Source: a virus
IMG/VR virus record: IMGVR_UViG_3300025674_000016
Coordinates: 62,001-126,000 of that record
Reading direction: 5' to 3' (one strand)
DNA: 64,000 bases
A model generated the notes under the pieces. That model did not search any database and was not told the DNA's origin. It was given only the letters and a program-made list of their open reading frames with translations. The position numbers and the translations under genes are program-made. Below, piece after piece: positions 10,271 to 18,781 of this stretch; position 1 is the first letter of the stretch, and each line of letters begins with the position of its first letter.

Positions 10271-13200
10271 GAATCCTACATTGTGGTGATATCCACATTA
10301 GAAATCTTAAAAGACATGATGAATACAGACAAGTATTCAGTCAGTTTTATGAAAAGGTAAAAGAATTAAACGTTGACGCCATCTATGTTGCTGGCGACCT
10401 CGCACATACAAAGACACAACTCAGCCCAGAATACTTTGAGTTGGCTTCTGAGTTCTTGAGCTTTCTTGCAGACATCGCGCCAACGATTGTTATCCCAGGC
10501 AACCACGATGGCAACCTGAGATCAACAAAGCGTCAAGATGCCATTACGCCAATTGTTGATGCTCTTGATCACCCAAATCTGGTTCTCTTAAAGAATTCGC
10601 AAGAGATAAAAGTAAAAAAAGGTCTTGTTTTTAACCACCTTTCTGTGTTCGATCAAGATAATTGGATTGAGCCAACTGATCCCGATGCTATTAATATCGC
10701 TCTCTATCATGGCTCAATCAGCGGTTGTATGACTGATAGCGGTTGGGTTATGAAGGAGGGCGAGAATAATATTACTATTTTTGAAGAGTTTGATATGGCA
10801 ATGCTCGGTGATATTCACTTGTCCAATCAATCTCTTGATAAAGAAGGGCGATATAGATATTGTGGTAGTCTTATCCAACAATCGTTTGGCGAGACCAACG
10901 ATAAAGGTTTTCTTGTTTGGGATATCCAGGGCAAGGACGAGTTTACTGTTGAGCACCACATGCTGGAAAACCCCAGCCCATTTATTACAATTGAATTAAA
11001 TGAAGAAGGCAAGATTCCAGATGAAATAAACATCCCAGACAATGCCAGATTAAGACTAGTGTCGGACATTAATCTGCCCCTTGTAACAAGGAACAGAGCA
11101 ATCGATGTTGCCAAAGCTAGGTTTAACCCTGCTTCTGCCTTCTATTATAACCGTGGTAAAAAGCAAAGAAAAGAATTAGAGCAAGTCAAAACAATAAGCC
11201 AAGAAGATACACGGGACTTGGCGGTTCAAGAAAAGTTGATCAAAGAGTTTTTGCAGGACTACAAGGCTAGCGATGAGACTTTAAATAAAATCTTTGCATT
11301 GAACAAAAAGTACAACTCCGCTGTAGAAGAGAATGAAGACGTTTCTAGAAATATTAATTGGAAGCTTAAGTCTGTTTCGTGGGACAACTTATTCAATTAT
11401 GGAGAGGAGAACTATATTGATTTCGAAAAGCTAAACGGCATTGTTGGTATTTTCGGCAAGAACTACTCAGGAAAGTCTAGTATTATTGACTCTATTCTGT
11501 TTTCTCTATTCAACTCTACGTCCAAGAATGAAAGAAAAAATTTGAATATTATCAACCAGAACAGAGAGTGGGCTCAAGGTAAAATCGACATTGAAGTTGA
11601 TAACAAGACCTACTCTATCTTAAGGCAGTGCGAGAAGTACACAAAGAAACTCAAGGGCAAAATAACAAAGGAAGCCAAAACAGATGTGGAGTTTACTGTA
11701 ACAGATAACGCCACTGGAGATGTTGAAGAGCTTAATGGAACATCGAGAAACGATTCTGATAAAAACATCAGAAGAGTATTCGGAACTCTCGATGATTTTC
11801 TTATTACTTCAATGAGTTCCCAGGGTGGAGCACTTTCGTTCATCAACGAAGGGTCAACAAAAAGAAAGGAGCTGCTTGCAAAGTTTTTGGACTTGGAAAT
11901 CTTTGATAAAAAGTTTAAGATGGCAAAAGAAGACGCATCAGACTTGCGAGGTGCCTTAAAAAGAGTGGAAGGGCAAGAATATGCCAATGATATAAAAGAA
12001 GCAAAAGAAAATCTGTCAATCAACGAAAACAAGATCCTAGCTCAAAAAAATAAGTGCAAAAGCTTAGAAGATAACCTAGCAGCAATGCAATCCGAACTTC
12101 AAGAAGTAGAGGCACAGATTAGTTCAATACCTGCTGAGATTGTTAATGTTGCAGAGTTAAAAAATAAATTATCAAACAATCAGAAAAAGTTGGAAAAGAC
12201 GCAAAGAGAAACAGAAGCCAACAACCTTCAGATCAAAGAGTACTCTGCGAAACTTAAGAAGGCTCGTAATTTTCTAAAGGATTTTGATATCGATTCCTAC
12301 AAGAAAAAGCAGCAACAAGTCGAAGAGGTAAATAAAAAGCTTAAAAAACTATCGGAAGATGAGAGGAGCCTTCTTTCCGAGATAAGAACAAAACAGAGAA
12401 AGATTCAACTTTTGAGCGAGGTTCCATGCGGAGATGAGTTTAGAAATTGTAAATTTATTAAAGATGCATATCGAGCAAAAGACGCGATCATTAGTGACAA
12501 CAAGTCCCTAGCCAAGTTAAACGTTGATAAAGGAGCTTATTTGACCGAGATCGAGAGTTTGAACCCTGACCAAGTTGATGACTATTTGCACAAGCATGAA
12601 ATGCTGGTGCGAAAGTGTGAGGGCTGGGAAAACAGTATTTCAATGTTGGAGCTGGGAATAGAAAAAAACAAAGCAATCTGTGAGTCCCTTTCTAAAGAGA
12701 TCGGAGAACTGCAAACAAAAATCGCAGAGTACGAAAAAAATAAAGAAGCTATTGAGAACATGCAAAGCCTGCTTGAGCAAAAGAGTGGAATCACATCCTC
12801 AGTAAAACTTCAGCAAGTTAACTTGGAACATTGCAAATCTAAGGTTCTTGATCTTTACAAGGAGAATGGATCATTAGAACAAAAAATTCAAAGTCTAGAA
12901 GAAGAAAAATTGCAACTAGAAGCTCTTCGTGATGAGTATTCGAGCTACGAGTTGTTTATGCGATGTATGCACTCAAACGGCATTTCTTATGACATCATTA
13001 AAAGAAAGTTGCCCGTCATCAATGATGAGATTGCAAAGGTATTAACAAACGTTGTTGATTTTGAAGTTTTCTTTGAGGAAGACGGCAAAAAACTAAACAT
13101 CTTGATCAAACACCCAAAGTACGATGCAAGACCACTTGAGATGGGCTCAGGAGCAGAAAAAACAATTGCAGCAATGGCAATTAGATTAGCCTTGCTTTCT

Positions 13201-13422
13201 GTGTCAACTTTGCCTCAGCCGGACCTATTTATTCTAGATGAACCTGGAACTGCTCTTGATGAGACAAATATGGAAGGCTTCATCAGAATATTAGATATGG
13301 TGAAAGGTTATTTCAAAACAGTTCTTCTTATTTCCCACCTTGAGTCCTTAAAGGATTGTGTTGACAAGCAGATCACCATCGAGAGAAAAGATGGATATGC
13401 CTACGTCAACTACACAGCCTGA
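10267..13422 (+). CDS. Fused SbcD-SbcC (T4 gp47-gp46) recombination nuclease/ATPase
   Basis: One 1051-residue chain joins two proteins that T4 encodes separately. Residues 1 to about 340 are an Mre11/SbcD-type calcineurin-like nuclease (GDIH at 7-10, AGDLAH, GNHDG, YHGS, GDIHLS). Residues from about 370 are a Rad50/SbcC-type ATPase: Walker A GKNYSGKS at 397-404, a long coiled coil, signature MGSGAEKT near 960, and Walker B FILDEPGTALD near 990. The coiled-coil apex has Cys721-x6-Cys728 instead of the usual zinc-hook CxxC. The complex resects DNA ends for recombination-dependent replication, working with UvsX. No stop or frameshift separates the halves. Confidence 0.9.
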   Translation: MRILHCGDIHIRNLKRHDEYRQVFSQFYEKVKELNVDAIYVAGDLAHTKTQLSPEYFELASEFLSFLADIAPTIVIPGNHDGNLRSTKRQDAITPIVDALDHPNLVLLKNSQEIKVKKGLVFNHLSVFDQDNWIEPTDPDAINIALYHGSISGCMTDSGWVMKEGENNITIFEEFDMAMLGDIHLSNQSLDKEGRYRYCGSLIQQSFGETNDKGFLVWDIQGKDEFTVEHHMLENPSPFITIELNEEGKIPDEINIPDNARLRLVSDINLPLVTRNRAIDVAKARFNPASAFYYNRGKKQRKELEQVKTISQEDTRDLAVQEKLIKEFLQDYKASDETLNKIFALNKKYNSAVEENEDVSRNINWKLKSVSWDNLFNYGEENYIDFEKLNGIVGIFGKNYSGKSSIIDSILFSLFNSTSKNERKNLNIINQNREWAQGKIDIEVDNKTYSILRQCEKYTKKLKGKITKEAKTDVEFTVTDNATGDVEELNGTSRNDSDKNIRRVFGTLDDFLITSMSSQGGALSFINEGSTKRKELLAKFLDLEIFDKKFKMAKEDASDLRGALKRVEGQEYANDIKEAKENLSINENKILAQKNKCKSLEDNLAAMQSELQEVEAQISSIPAEIVNVAELKNKLSNNQKKLEKTQRETEANNLQIKEYSAKLKKARNFLKDFDIDSYKKKQQQVEEVNKKLKKLSEDERSLLSEIRTKQRKIQLLSEVPCGDEFRNCKFIKDAYRAKDAIISDNKSLAKLNVDKGAYLTEIESLNPDQVDDYLHKHEMLVRKCEGWENSISMLELGIEKNKAICESLSKEIGELQTKIAEYEKNKEAIENMQSLLEQKSGITSSVKLQQVNLEHCKSKVLDLYKENGSLEQKIQSLEEEKLQLEALRDEYSSYELFMRCMHSNGISYDIIKRKLPVINDEIAKVLTNVVDFEVFFEEDGKKLNILIKHPKYDARPLEMGSGAEKTIAAMAIRLALLSVSTLPQPDLFILDEPGTALDETNMEGFIRILDMVKGYFKTVLLISHLESLKDCVDKQITIERKDGYAYVNYTA

Positions 13423-13672
13423 CAACCTCATCTACTTCTCTGAAGGTCGCAGAGAAGTTATTATCTATCTTATTACAATCCATAAAAAACTAAGCCCACC
13501 TCAGATCTCTAACCTATGGGAACGCCATAGGTTTCTTTGTATTATCGAGAATAAAATAAGAACAGACAGTATAAACAAGAGAACTTTAAAAAAGATACAA
13601 AAAGAGATAGAATATGCTTATGAAAAATTTGATGATTTGTTTGAAATGATCAAACCTAAACTACTTATATAG
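13391..13672 (+). CDS. Small hypothetical protein after SbcDC
   Basis: A 93-residue basic protein. I chose the ATG at 13391 (or 13397), inside the end of the SbcDC gene, over the upstream TTG at 13358. It is mostly predicted helical, with a Lys-rich C-terminal half (KRTLKKIQKEIEYAYEKF). There is no recognised domain. It is translationally coupled to the recombination operon and is its last gene before the virion genes resume, so a small accessory role in DNA metabolism is possible but unproven. Confidence 0.5.
   Translation: MDMPTSTTQPDNLIYFSEGRREVIIYLITIHKKLSPPQISNLWERHRFLCIIENKIRTDSINKRTLKKIQKEIEYAYEKFDDLFEMIKPKLLI
13660..13667 (+). promoter_or_regulatory. Weak late-element variant ACTACTTA
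   Basis: ACTACTTA differs by one base from the ACTATTTA octamer found before structural genes. It sits 32 bases before the GTG at 13692, exactly at the switch from recombination genes to virion genes. Position makes it a reasonable weak copy. Confidence 0.25.
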
Positions 13673-13691
13673 AAATCGGAGGGTAAATATT

Positions 13692-13850
13692 GTGAAAATT
13701 AAAAAAGGCAGATTGCGACAAATAGTTAAAGAAGAATTAGATAAGTTTGTTGCAAAAGTAAACACTCGTACCCTGAACGAAAGCAAATCAACCCCAGATA
13801 AAATTATAGCTCTTTTGGAAGAACTAGAAAAAGATGGCAATAAAAACTAA
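13692..13850 (+). CDS. 52-residue leader-family peptide
   Basis: GTG start with GGAGGG six bases upstream. The product begins VKIKKGRLRQIVKEELDKF, clearly the same Lys-rich amphipathic leader found on the proteins at 19406, 19877, 20413 and 57926. The remaining about 30 residues are acidic and contain TLNE followed by Ser, a match to the (L/I)-x-E prohead-protease cleavage rule known from T4. The gene is too short to stand out as an ORF, but its ribosome site and leader make it credible. It overlaps the next gene by 17 bases. It may be an internal head peptide. Confidence 0.6.
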   Translation: MKIKKGRLRQIVKEELDKFVAKVNTRTLNESKSTPDKIIALLEELEKDGNKN

Positions 13851-14304
13851 TAATGATGGCGTTATTGTACATATTACCAATGTATTTAGAGAACGCGGCA
13901 CTTCCTTTGGGTTGTCGTCGTTACTCAACAGTCCATTGGCTTTGCGAAGGTTGTTGGAGGAAGTTTTGGGAGTAAATTGGAACGTAACTTGTCTTGAGGG
14001 GTCTGGCTACTCGAACGTATCCGATACCTATAGCATTAAAGAGGCTGATGTAGTCTTGCTTGTGGATACTTCTGCGAATCCAAAACACATAACTCTACCA
14101 AACCCCTCAACTGAAAATGGAAGAATAATTGTTGTTAAAGACTCTGGCGGTCTTACTTGGAAAAATGCGATAACAATCTCAGGCAGCCTGCAAAATAGTG
14201 CAACAGAGATCCAAATCACTTCTGAGTTTGGAGGGGTTGCATTAATTTCTGGGTGTACGGATAACGCTAATTTTCACAAATGGTATCTGATTGGATCAAT
14301 ATGA
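13834..14304 (+). CDS. Small virion-associated protein, unknown
   Basis: A 156-residue protein that starts inside the leader-peptide gene. The C-terminal two thirds look like beta-solenoid or carbohydrate-binding fibre tips (VLLVDTSANPKHITLPNPS, then GRIIVVKDSGG), a pattern common in phage tail-spike ends where short repeats alternate Val/Ile with Asn/Gly. No catalytic residues are evident. Neighbours on the right are also Gly/Ser-rich surface-type proteins, so a fibre or decoration protein is the best guess. Confidence 0.5.
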   Translation: MAIKTNNDGVIVHITNVFRERGTSFGLSSLLNSPLALRRLLEEVLGVNWNVTCLEGSGYSNVSDTYSIKEADVVLLVDTSANPKHITLPNPSTENGRIIVVKDSGGLTWKNAITISGSLQNSATEIQITSEFGGVALISGCTDNANFHKWYLIGSI

Positions 14305-14313
14305 GGTAGTTAT

Positions 14314-15054
14314 ATGACTCAATATACTTCGCATGTATCGCAAAGTGCAACAACAATTTATGTAAAATCTGCTAGTGGTTTTGATGACGACACTACCTTT
14401 GGATCTTCACCTGCAAATAATCATGAAGTTACAGGAACTGTAAGATTTGCAAATAGGGTGTTTATAGAGAATCAAAATCTATATGTTACGGCAGACGCTG
14501 AAATAAATCAAGACCTGACTGTAGATAGTACAATTTACGGATCTAGAGTTTCGATTGGACCTAACAATTCGACACCACTAGTAAATTTAGAAATACACCA
14601 TACCGGAACAAAAGATCCAACGAATCTTTTTGCTGGCAACGGTGGTGGTGAATTTGTTTATTTTGGCACAGGGTCATTGACATTTGGAAAAATCTATTAC
14701 CTAAACTCGGACGGAGGCTGGGATGCTGTAAATGCCAATGGCACAGGGTCATTGGGCTCTTCAAGTGCTGGCAACCAATCTATTCTCGGTATAGCTCATG
14801 GGTCCAACCCTGCAACCAGTGGATTAATGATAAGAGGCTGGTGGAACCTTAATGGTGCTTCTCCGTATTTTACGGGTTCTTGGGTTACGGGATCGGCTGT
14901 ATATATTTATTCAGGATCAGCAGCAGATGCTGGAAGATTAACTGCAACTGCGCCAACAGGTGCCGGGGCTTATGTGAGGATTGTTGGCTACTGCACAGAT
15001 ACCCCAAATGTAATCTACTTCGATCCAGATAAGACATGGGTTGAAATTTCGTAA
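14314..15054 (+). CDS. Tail fibre/surface-type structural protein
   Basis: A 246-residue Gly/Ser/Thr-rich protein. The C-terminal half (from about residue 105) has the alternating pattern TFGKIYYLNSDGGW ... GIAHGS ... GWWNLNGA ... GSAVYIYSG ... VRIVGYC that I associate with a small beta-barrel or beta-sandwich end domain shared by many phage fibre proteins. The N-terminal part contains VTADAEINQDLTVDSTIYGS, like short fibre-shaft repeats. The ATG follows AGGTAG. It is the last surface protein before the lysis-type genes. Confidence 0.55.
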   Translation: MTQYTSHVSQSATTIYVKSASGFDDDTTFGSSPANNHEVTGTVRFANRVFIENQNLYVTADAEINQDLTVDSTIYGSRVSIGPNNSTPLVNLEIHHTGTKDPTNLFAGNGGGEFVYFGTGSLTFGKIYYLNSDGGWDAVNANGTGSLGSSSAGNQSILGIAHGSNPATSGLMIRGWWNLNGASPYFTGSWVTGSAVYIYSGSAADAGRLTATAPTGAGAYVRIVGYCTDTPNVIYFDPDKTWVEIS

Positions 15055-15065
15055 TAGGTGACAAA

Positions 15066-15254
15066 ATGATGAAACAAATCGCAGACAGATATTTAGATAA
15101 GTTTATGAGCCGCAAGCTGCTTGTTTGGCTTACAACGACAGGATTCCTTATTTCTGGCCATGTTACAAACGAACAGTGGATGGCAATTGCCCTAGCTTAT
15201 GTAGGCGTTCAGGGCTTCGCAGATATTGCGGTAAGGTGGAAGGCAGGAAAGTGA
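15066..15254 (+). CDS. Small two-TM membrane protein, holin candidate
   Basis: A 62-residue protein with a short charged N-terminus, a first hydrophobic segment (LLVWLTTTGFLISG, about 19-32), a short polar turn, a second (WMAIALAYVGVQGF, about 38-51) and a basic end (RWKAGK). Size, two transmembrane segments and charged C-terminus fit class II holins. The next two genes are single-membrane-anchor coiled-coil proteins of spanin type and overlap it, which supports a lysis cassette. No endolysin is recognisable in this window, so the assignment stays tentative. Confidence 0.5.
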   Translation: MMKQIADRYLDKFMSRKLLVWLTTTGFLISGHVTNEQWMAIALAYVGVQGFADIAVRWKAGK

Positions 15255-15661
15255 TTACTTGGTTGGGCACAAAACTTTTTCTCAAGAAAGCCTGGGCTTG
15301 GCTAAAAACTTACTGGTATATTCCACTCTTAGCCTCTTGGTTGATTATCGCTTGGCTTGTTTTTAGGAAGGACAATGCAGAAGATATTCTAGATGTTTTT
15401 TACGAAGCCGAGCAAAGCTATAAAAAGCAGATAGAAGCCATCGAGAAAGCCCACGCAGAAGAAATAAAAAAAAGAGACAAGGCCCTTTCCAAGTATCAAA
15501 GAACAATCGAGCAACTAGAAAAAGAATTGGAAAGGCGTAGAATGCACTTAAAAGATGCAGAGCGCGAACGAATCAGAGAACTCTCAGAAGAATTTAAAAA
15601 TAAACCTGATGAATACACAAAAAGAATTGCAGAGGAGTTTGGATTTGAATTTGTGGAATAG
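15251..15661 (+). CDS. Membrane-anchored coiled-coil protein, inner spanin candidate
   Basis: The frame is open from 15125, but the GTG at 15251 overlaps the previous stop (GTGA) and has AGGCAGGA before it, so I take that start, giving 136 residues. There is one N-terminal membrane segment (WYIPLLASWLIIAWLVF, about 19-35), then about 90 residues of strongly charged heptad-like helix (AIEKAHAEEIKKRDKALSK and following). This is the layout of Rz-type inner-membrane spanins: N-in anchor with periplasmic coiled coil. It sits between the holin candidate and a second exported coiled-coil protein. Membrane topology is visible; spanin function is inferred. Confidence 0.5.
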   Translation: MITWLGTKLFLKKAWAWLKTYWYIPLLASWLIIAWLVFRKDNAEDILDVFYEAEQSYKKQIEAIEKAHAEEIKKRDKALSKYQRTIEQLEKELERRRMHLKDAERERIRELSEEFKNKPDEYTKRIAEEFGFEFVE

Positions 15662-16124
15662 TCTTAAAGTTTTAATTTGTGTGTCTTTGGTCTTGCTCAT
15701 TATAGCCTTCCCAATGGAGCTTTTAGCTCAAGACTTGGAAAAGCCGAGACCGCTGATAACAAATTTAAAAAAAGATGAGCCTGCTCCTTTTGATGGTGTT
15801 CTACTTGACTCTTGGGCCATGTCAGAAATCATGGCAGAGATGGAATACGATCAAAAAAGATTTGAATTAGAATTAGACTTTATTAAAAAGAAAAAAGATG
15901 CAGAATGTTCCCTAGAATATGAAACACTCAAAGCAAGCTTTGATAGTTTAAAATTTAAGCACAAGGAAGTGCTCGAAATCAAAGATACCGAAATAGAAAA
16001 CTTAAGAGAGATAACAACTGAAAAAAAAGATTATTCTACATTATGGTATGTGGGAGGTTTTATCTCTGGTGTCGCACTATCCGTTGGGGCAGCATATTTG
16101 GCATCGGGAGCGTTTGGTAAATGA
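15645..16124 (+). CDS. Exported coiled-coil protein with C-terminal membrane segment
   Basis: I choose a TTG start at 15645, seven bases after GAGGAG (15632-15637), because it places a clean signal peptide at the N-terminus: MNLWNSLKVLICVSLVLLI followed by a likely cut after LLA. The mature part is helical and charged (residues about 65-125), and the C-terminus has a second hydrophobic stretch (YVGGFISGVALSVGAAYLA). There is no lipobox Cys, so it is not a classical Rz1 lipoprotein. It overlaps the preceding spanin-like gene by 17 bases in another frame, an arrangement usual for spanin pairs. 159 residues. The partner role is inferred. Confidence 0.5.
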   Translation: MNLWNSLKVLICVSLVLLIIAFPMELLAQDLEKPRPLITNLKKDEPAPFDGVLLDSWAMSEIMAEMEYDQKRFELELDFIKKKKDAECSLEYETLKASFDSLKFKHKEVLEIKDTEIENLREITTEKKDYSTLWYVGGFISGVALSVGAAYLASGAFGK

Positions 16125-16144
16125 GCGCAATAAATGGAGTTGAT

Positions 16145-16312
16145 ATGGCAAATATTGGAAAAATAATGGGCATTGCTGTTTCCACTGGCACTGGCACTAG
16201 TACAGCGACCCAGACAAATCGTGGTGTAGCATTACCATCCACTAGGATTGTTACGCAGTTTAATATTCCGACCGCTGGCGCTTTTAGACCAGGCACATCA
16301 GATGGAACATAA
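16145..16312 (+). CDS. Small hypothetical protein
   Basis: A 55-residue Gly/Thr/Ala-rich protein. The ATG at 16145 has GGAG five bases upstream and is preferred over the ATG at 16121, which overlaps the previous stop. There is no hydrophobic segment long enough for a membrane span. The C-terminal part (STRIVTQFNIPTAGAFRPG) looks like an extended virion peptide. It ends 9 bases before the first of two tandem structural paralogues. No function assigned. Confidence 0.4.
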   Translation: MANIGKIMGIAVSTGTGTSTATQTNRGVALPSTRIVTQFNIPTAGAFRPGTSDGT

Positions 16313-16321
16313 GAGGAAAAA

Positions 16322-17320
16322 ATGACATATCCATTACCTATTTTAACTTGGGAAAGAAGCGATATAAGCTCGTTTTCAAGTCCAACTGTTTTTGATATCT
16401 TGACATCCCTTAATAGTATTTTTGTAAGTTCTAGTTATTGGGAAGTAAAATCAACAGATATATCTATTACTGGGTCTTCCGATTATTATCTTGAGGTTGG
16501 GCCTATTACTAGCGCATCTTCTTCCTATGTTAACCAAAGAATTATTTTTGCTGGTGGTGCCAACCCAAATTCCATGTCAGTGGGATATACAGCGAATGCC
16601 AGCAGGCTCATGATTAACTACTGCCCAGACATAACAGGCCGAACAGAATCAGCAGCAAATTGGAAAACGGCAGATCCATTCTCTGGTTCTAGTATACCTG
16701 GTAAGGGCTTTGTCAAGCTAGGAGATACGTTTTCTACTATTACTCGTCTCTATGGCTTGATATGTCAAGAGGGGGTTATTTTAAATCTTAGAAAGGGGCT
16801 AGGGACTAACACTGCCTATCCATTCATGGCCGGTGCCCTTGTTGACCCCGGCCATGGAAACGGAGGGGACGCAAACAATCGACGTTGGATTTTGGCCTCT
16901 CAAGGAAGTTATGGAACATGGAATTCATCAACGCATGCTGCCATACCACAGACATCCGCCAATTTTTTTCTAAAAAACACAAGCACCACAAATGACTATC
17001 CTCACGCTTTTGTATGGAAAGAGTCTGACGACACTTGGGACTATAGTGTGGTGTGTGATACTGCGCACGATATCGAAGCAACATTGAGCAACAATAGAGA
17101 TATTGTTGATGACCAAGGATACATTGTACCACCACCAATGAGGGTTGTGGGGGGTAACGGCTCCCCAAATCGGGCTTACGGCTTTTTAAGGCAGATTTAT
17201 TTTTGTATTATTGGACAAGACGCAGTAGTAAAGCAAGGCTTAACGAGCAATGATTTATATTTTGTGTGGAGCCCGGTGAGTTCTAGTGACGGTGATGCCT
17301 TCATGGTAACTAATTTTTAA
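16322..17320 (+). CDS. Structural protein, tandem paralogue A
   Basis: A 332-residue protein starting MTYPLPILTWERSD. It aligns along its whole length with the next gene product (MTYPLPTLTWEMSE; FDILTSLN; YLEVGPITSAS; RIIFAGGANPN; CQEGVILNLR; AYPFMAGALVDPGH; FLRQIYFCI). I recognise no catalytic motif. Composition and placement suggest a fibre, spike or receptor-binding head. AAGAGG precedes the start. An 80-base block inside the gene is identical in the second copy, which points to recent duplication or gene conversion. Confidence 0.6.
   Translation: MTYPLPILTWERSDISSFSSPTVFDILTSLNSIFVSSSYWEVKSTDISITGSSDYYLEVGPITSASSSYVNQRIIFAGGANPNSMSVGYTANASRLMINYCPDITGRTESAANWKTADPFSGSSIPGKGFVKLGDTFSTITRLYGLICQEGVILNLRKGLGTNTAYPFMAGALVDPGHGNGGDANNRRWILASQGSYGTWNSSTHAAIPQTSANFFLKNTSTTNDYPHAFVWKESDDTWDYSVVCDTAHDIEATLSNNRDIVDDQGYIVPPPMRVVGGNGSPNRAYGFLRQIYFCIIGQDAVVKQGLTSNDLYFVWSPVSSSDGDAFMVTNF
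16912..16991 (+). repeat. 80-bp identical block, copy A
   Basis: This stretch of paralogue A is base-for-base the same as 17941-18020 of paralogue B, including synonymous positions, while the flanks have diverged. It encodes the segment around WNSSTHAAIPQTSANFF. Confidence 0.8.
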
Positions 17321-17332
17321 AAGGAGAAGACA

Positions 17333-18367
17333 ATGACATACCCACTACCTACTTTAACTTGGGAGATGAGTGAACAAGAAACTTTTTCAAGTCCAACTAT
17401 CTTTGATATCTTAACATCTCTTAATAATATTTTTACAAGCGCATCATACTGGGAGGTTAAAAATTCAAGCCTCGCATCGACCGGCTCTTCTGATCATTAT
17501 CTTGAGGTTGGACCTATTACTAGTGCCTCTGCATCTTACGCAGATCAAAGAATTATTTTTGCTGGCGGCGCCAACCCAAATACCATGGCATCATATTACA
17601 CACAGGTTTCCGACCGTTTAATGATTAATTTTTGCCCGGATATAACAAACAGAACACAGACAGCAGCAGATTGGAAAACAGCCGATCCATTTGATGGAGC
17701 AGACATACCAGGAACAGGCTTTGTTCAGCTTGGAACCTCATATAGCAGTATGAGTAGGATTCATGCGATCACTTGCCAAGAGGGGGTTATTTTGAATTTG
17801 CGAAGAGGAATTGGTAATAACACTGCCTATCCATTCATGGCCGGGGCTCTTGTTGACCCCGGCCACAGCAACGGAGGGGACGCAAATAATCGACGTTGGA
17901 TCTTGGCCTCTCAAGGGGGGGGCACGACGTATTCTCCATTTGGAACATGGAATTCATCAACGCATGCTGCCATACCACAGACATCCGCCAATTTTTTTCT
18001 AAAAAACACAAGCACCACAAGTAACTATCCTCACGCTTTTGTCTTAAAAACCTCCACTAATAGTTGGGACAGCAATGTAGTATGCGATACTGCGCACGAT
18101 ATTGAGGCAACCTTAAGTTCATTTAGAGACATCCTTGATGATCAGGGATACTTGGTACTTCCCTCAACTAGAGTAGTTAGCGGCAATCCAAAGTCTTCGC
18201 CAAGCTTAATGTACGGTTTCTTAAGGCAGATTTATTTTTGCATCAATGCTAGGGATAGAGAGTCTGGGCAAAGTTCGGATGGAGAAAACATATTTTTTGT
18301 ATGGGGGCCAGTTCAGGATGAAGCGTCTAGTCCTGCTGATTCTTTTATGGTAACAAACTTTTCATGA
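17333..18367 (+). CDS. Structural protein, tandem paralogue B
   Basis: A 344-residue full-length paralogue of the preceding product. It differs by small insertions (for example GGGTTYSPFG before the conserved WNSSTHAAI) and by a longer C-terminal loop (NPKSSPSLM and DRESGQSSDGE), so variation is concentrated in probable loops. It has its own AAGGAGA ribosome site 12 bases after the first copy's stop. Two related copies in tandem suggest hetero-oligomeric spikes or alternative receptor-binding surfaces; this is inference. Confidence 0.6.
   Translation: MTYPLPTLTWEMSEQETFSSPTIFDILTSLNNIFTSASYWEVKNSSLASTGSSDHYLEVGPITSASASYADQRIIFAGGANPNTMASYYTQVSDRLMINFCPDITNRTQTAADWKTADPFDGADIPGTGFVQLGTSYSSMSRIHAITCQEGVILNLRRGIGNNTAYPFMAGALVDPGHSNGGDANNRRWILASQGGGTTYSPFGTWNSSTHAAIPQTSANFFLKNTSTTSNYPHAFVLKTSTNSWDSNVVCDTAHDIEATLSSFRDILDDQGYLVLPSTRVVSGNPKSSPSLMYGFLRQIYFCINARDRESGQSSDGENIFFVWGPVQDEASSPADSFMVTNFS
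17941..18020 (+). repeat. 80-bp identical block, copy B
   Basis: Second copy of the block at 16912-16991. Identity ends sharply at both sides, with one or two adjacent codons differing (Asn-Asp versus Ser-Asn on the right). Confidence 0.8.
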
Positions 18368-18382
18368 CACAGCAAAAACAAT

Positions 18383-18766
18383 ATGAAAGACTACAATCAA
18401 ATAGCAAAATTTGAACAAGCCATCCAACAAAAGTATGGCGAAGAAGCAGTCCAAAATCCAAAAGCAAATTGGTCCGAGGACAAAGAAGAAGAATACTTAA
18501 ACCAAATCAAAAAGCTTCACAATAAACAAAACAAAAACAAAGAGGACAAAGACAAAGTAGAACACAATGGCTTTTTAATATCAAAAAAACTACTTAATAA
18601 AGACTCTGAGCGTCTTTGCCCAACGTGTAATACTTACTCATTTAGCATAAAAGACGATGTTTATATGAGCAAGTTTGAATGCTGTTTTGATTGCTATATC
18701 CAATGGGTCGAAGGCAGAGAAGAAAGATGGCTCTCAGGTTGGAGACCAGAAAAACAAAGTGCTTAA
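18383..18766 (+). CDS. Small protein with C-terminal zinc-ribbon-like Cys pairs
   Basis: A 127-residue, very Lys/Glu/Asn/Gln-rich protein. The C-terminal 50 residues contain LCPTCNTYSF and, about 24 residues on, CCFDCYIQW: two CxxC pairs that fit a zinc ribbon. The N-terminal half is predicted helical and highly charged. It opens the island of small genes before the terminase. A DNA/RNA-binding or virion role is possible; nothing in the sequence decides. Confidence 0.5.
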   Translation: MKDYNQIAKFEQAIQQKYGEEAVQNPKANWSEDKEEEYLNQIKKLHNKQNKNKEDKDKVEHNGFLISKKLLNKDSERLCPTCNTYSFSIKDDVYMSKFECCFDCYIQWVEGREERWLSGWRPEKQSA

Positions 18767-18781
18767 AAATGGGAGAATGTA

